NCBI GenBank assembly: GCA_009784145.1
Contig: WRCI01000084.1
Span: 1 to 7,279 of the forward strand
Length of the DNA stretch: 7,279 nucleotides
Source: Methanobrevibacter sp.
GTDB lineage: Archaea > Methanobacteriota > Methanobacteria > Methanobacteriales > Methanobacteriaceae
Direction of reading: 5' to 3'
Each line of letters begins with the position of its first letter. The first letter of the stretch is position 1. A program made the translations under genes and the position numbers. Under the pieces are notes generated by a model. The model was not told the origin of the DNA. It searched no databases and saw only the letters and a list, made by a program, of their open reading frames with translations. Shown here piece after piece: positions 5,750 through 7,279 of the stretch.

Positions 5750-6997
5750 ATGTCAATGACAATGTCTGAGAAAATATTAGCTAAAGCTTCTAATAAAAAA
5801 AGTTCAGAAGCTGGTGAAATAGTTATGGCTAATATAGATGTAGCTATGACTCATGATTTAACTGGACCACTTTCAGTTGAATCATTTAAAAAAATAGGAA
5901 CTGAAAAAGTATGGGATCCAAGTAAGATAGTCATCCCTTTTGATCATCAAGTACCTGCTGATTCTTTAGAAGCAGCTAACAATCATATTTTTATGAGAGA
6001 ATTTGTTAAAGAGCAGAAAATAGAAAACTTCTATGATGTGTATGAAGGAGTTTGTCACCAAATACTTCCGGAATTTGGTCATGTGGTCCCAGGAGAAGTA
6101 ATTGTTGGAACTGATTCTCACACATGTACACATGGAGCATTAGGAGCATTTGCTACTGGAATTGGTTCTACTGATATGGCTATGGTATTTTCAACTGGTG
6201 AACTTTGGTTTAAAGTTCCAGAAACCATAAGATTCAATATAGAAGGAACTTTAAAAGAAAATGTTTATGCGAAAGATGTAATACTTAATATTATTGGTCA
6301 AATTGGAGCTGATGGAGCTACTTATAAAGCATGTGAATTTGCAGGTTCCACAGTAGCTGATATGACAGTTTCAGATAGAATGGTTCTTTGTAATATGGCC
6401 ATAGAAATGGGTGGAAAAACTGGTCTTGTAGAACCAGATGAAAAAACCTTGAACTATGTTAAAGCTAGGTCAAATAAACCATATGAAATCTTTAAAACTG
6501 ACTTAGATTCTCCATCTTTAGAAATAATGGATATTGATGTAGGCAATCTTGAACCTCAAGTAGCTTGTCCTCACAATGTAGATAATGTAAAACCAGTAAG
6601 TGAAGTTGACAAAGAAATTGACCAAGTTTTCCTAGGCTCTTGTACTAATGGAAGAATATCTGATTTAAGACAAGCAGCTAAAATATTAAAAGGAAATAAA
6701 ATAGCTAATGGTGTTAGAATGCTTGTTATTCCAGCTTCCAAAGAAGTTTACACGAAAGCATTAAATGAAGGATTAATGAATATTTTTGTTGATTCAGGAG
6801 CATTAGTTTGTAATCCTTGTTGTGGACCATGTCTTGGTGGTCATGTAGGTCTTATAGGACCTGGAGAAGTAAGTCTTTCAACTTCAAATAGAAACTTCAA
6901 AGGAAGACAAGGCAGTCCAGATGGAGAAGTTTATTTATCTTCAGCTGCAGTAGCAGCTGCTTCAGCTATTGAAGGAAGAATTACATTGCCAAAATAG
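5750..6997 (+). CDS. leuC: LeuC-type 3-isopropylmalate/(R)-citramalate dehydratase large subunit
   Basis: This 415-residue protein has the full length of the archaeal LeuC/HacA large subunits. Together with a separately encoded small subunit it forms a [4Fe-4S] hydro-lyase that moves the hydroxyl group of 2-isopropylmalate (leucine path) or citramalate (isoleucine path). Landmarks are EKILAKAS at 7-14, FDHQVPADS at 64-72, [10 protein letters not shown] at 99-108, [23 protein letters not shown] at 120-142, GSCTNGR at 296-302, [11 protein letters not shown] at 354-364 and [13 protein letters not shown] at 377-389. Cluster ligands are expected to be Cys298, Cys358 and Cys361. The N-terminal half resembles the methanogen isopropylmalate/citramalate isomerase (MJ0499 type) more than the homoaconitase subunit HacA (MJ1003 type). 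That comparison is from memory, and specificity in these enzymes depends largely on the small subunit, which is not in the window. A hacA assignment is therefore the main alternative. Two extra cysteines (354, 357) flank the cluster ligands. The gene sits apart from the sugar genes and is likely transcribed separately. Confidence 0.9.
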   Translation: MSMTMSEKILAKASNKKSSEAGEIVMANIDVAMTHDLTGPLSVESFKKIGTEKVWDPSKIVIPFDHQVPADSLEAANNHIFMREFVKEQKIENFYDVYEGVCHQILPEFGHVVPGEVIVGTDSHTCTHGALGAFATGIGSTDMAMVFSTGELWFKVPETIRFNIEGTLKENVYAKDVILNIIGQIGADGATYKACEFAGSTVADMTVSDRMVLCNMAIEMGGKTGLVEPDEKTLNYVKARSNKPYEIFKTDLDSPSLEIMDIDVGNLEPQVACPHNVDNVKPVSEVDKEIDQVFLGSCTNGRISDLRQAAKILKGNKIANGVRMLVIPASKEVYTKALNEGLMNIFVDSGALVCNPCCGPCLGGHVGLIGPGEVSLSTSNRNFKGRQGSPDGEVYLSSAAVAAASAIEGRITLPK

Positions 6998-7038
6998 TTT
7001 TATTTTATATATTAAAAAGTAGTTTTATTTTGTATATT
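6995..7038 (+). terminator. Duplicated U-rich tract at the end of leuC, probable terminator
   Basis: TAGTTTTATTTTATATATT at 6995-7013 is repeated at 7020-7038 with one base changed (TTTTGTATATT). The first copy starts with the leuC stop codon itself. Both copies carry TTTTATTTT, and U-rich tracts without a stem are typical archaeal termination signals. The duplication is clear; its terminator role is inferred from position and composition. Confidence 0.5.
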
Positions 7039-7085
7039 CAATATTATTTTAATTAATAATAATTCTCAATATTAGCAGAAATTTT

Positions 7086-7108
7086 GGTTTTGCATTTTTT
7101 GCAAAACC
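7086..7108. promoter_or_regulatory. Perfect inverted repeat next to a TATA box, candidate operator
   Basis: GGTTTTGCA (7086-7094) and TGCAAAACC (7100-7108) are perfect reverse complements separated by five T. The right arm ends exactly where the TATA-like box TTTATATA (7109-7116) begins, covering the position of the archaeal B-recognition element. A dimeric regulator bound here would block TBP/TFB loading, the classic archaeal repressor arrangement. It does not match the GGAA-N6-TTCC nitrogen operator of NrpR. A hairpin terminator for leuC is the alternative, but no T-run directly follows the stem. Confidence 0.6.
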
Positions 7109-7116
7109 TTTATATA
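7109..7116 (+). promoter_or_regulatory. Candidate TATA box of the gene at 7141
   Basis: TTTATATA has its centre about 28 bases before the ATG at 7141. The usual TATA-to-start distance puts the first transcribed base near 7138-7140, so the message would be leaderless or nearly so. This agrees with the lack of any Shine-Dalgarno before that ATG. A second AT string at 7122-7130 is a poorer candidate because it would start transcription inside the gene. Confidence 0.55.
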
Positions 7117-7140
7117 TTTAAAAATATATACTAAAAAACA

Positions 7141-7279
7141 ATGAAAGGAAGTGTTGATATTATCAAAATAAAGCTAATAAGAGAGATAAAAGGAAAAGAC
7201 TTAATAAAAGAATATGAAAGAAAGTACAGAACTCTTGAAAATCTCAAAAAAATATTTGAAGAAACTGAAGATATGAAAC
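7141..7279 (+). CDS. Unrecognised charged protein, 5' part only
   Basis: An open frame of 46 codons runs from ATG 7141 off the right edge of the window without a stop. The visible residues are rich in Lys, Glu, Ile and Leu (MKGSVDIIKIKLIREIKGKD at the start, then KEYERKYRTLENLKKIFEET) and look like a short strand followed by a long amphipathic helix. There is no signal peptide or membrane segment. Codon choice resembles the neighbouring genes. A promoter with a TATA box at the right distance supports ATG 7141 as a leaderless start. However, a Shine-Dalgarno-like GGAAGTG at 7147-7153 lies inside the frame, five bases before an in-frame ATT at 7159, so a rare non-AUG start is conceivable. I do not recognise the family. 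Small size and a possible self-regulating operator would suit a regulator or antitoxin, but that is only a guess. Confidence 0.6.
   Translation, partial: MKGSVDIIKIKLIREIKGKDLIKEYERKYRTLENLKKIFEETEDMK

Noticed and set aside
7151..7156. GTG or TTG near 7151-7156 as start of the last gene, using the nearby GGAAG as ribosome site
   Set aside because: Both codons share a frame that reaches a TAA stop at 7169; they are out of frame with the long open frame.

Overview
The window reads as chromosomal DNA from a very AT-rich methanogenic archaeon, most likely Methanobrevibacter, with the related genus Methanosphaera possible. Three things point there. The spacers are almost pure A/T. Archaeal TATA-like boxes (TTATAAAT, TTTATATA) lie at plausible promoter distances. 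The last complete gene encodes a LeuC-type aconitase-superfamily large subunit that, from memory of the family, closely resembles the methanogen isopropylmalate/citramalate isomerase. The genus is an inference; no rRNA or tRNA is present to confirm it. All supported genes are on the + strand.

Layout: 1-241 holds a strong hairpin plus T-run (probable terminator of an unseen upstream gene) and a promoter. Then come a NeuB-family nonulosonate synthase (242-1279), a NeuC-family hydrolysing UDP-sugar 2-epimerase (1503-2669), a DegT/DnrJ/EryC1-type sugar aminotransferase (2796-3917), a soluble CapD/PglF-type UDP-N-acetylhexosamine 4,6-dehydratase (4364-5341), a LeuC-type dehydratase large subunit (5750-6997), and the first 46 codons of an unrecognised charged protein (7141 to the window end).

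The first four genes fit together as most of a pathway for a 5,7-diamino nonulosonic acid of the legionaminic type. The dehydratase and aminotransferase would make a UDP-4-amino-4,6-dideoxy-GlcNAc. An N-acetyltransferase, not in this window, would give UDP-diacetylbacillosamine. The NeuC-like enzyme would release the 2-epimerised sugar, and the NeuB-like enzyme would condense it with phosphoenolpyruvate. The genes lie in the reverse of the biochemical order. The CMP-nonulosonate synthetase needed for activation is also not in view. Plain N-acetylneuraminate synthesis by neuB and neuC, with the other two genes serving another glycan, remains possible. LeuC belongs to amino-acid biosynthesis and appears to mark the edge of the glycan block.

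The genes are separated by 126-446 bases rather than packed as a tight operon. Every spacer from neuB onward carries its own short tandem repeat (units of roughly 17-29 bp, in two cases with higher-order organisation), and the sequences differ from spacer to spacer. A perfect 9-bp inverted repeat abuts the TATA box of the last gene and looks like a repressor operator. I found no CRISPR array, insertion sequence, transposase, tRNA or rRNA.
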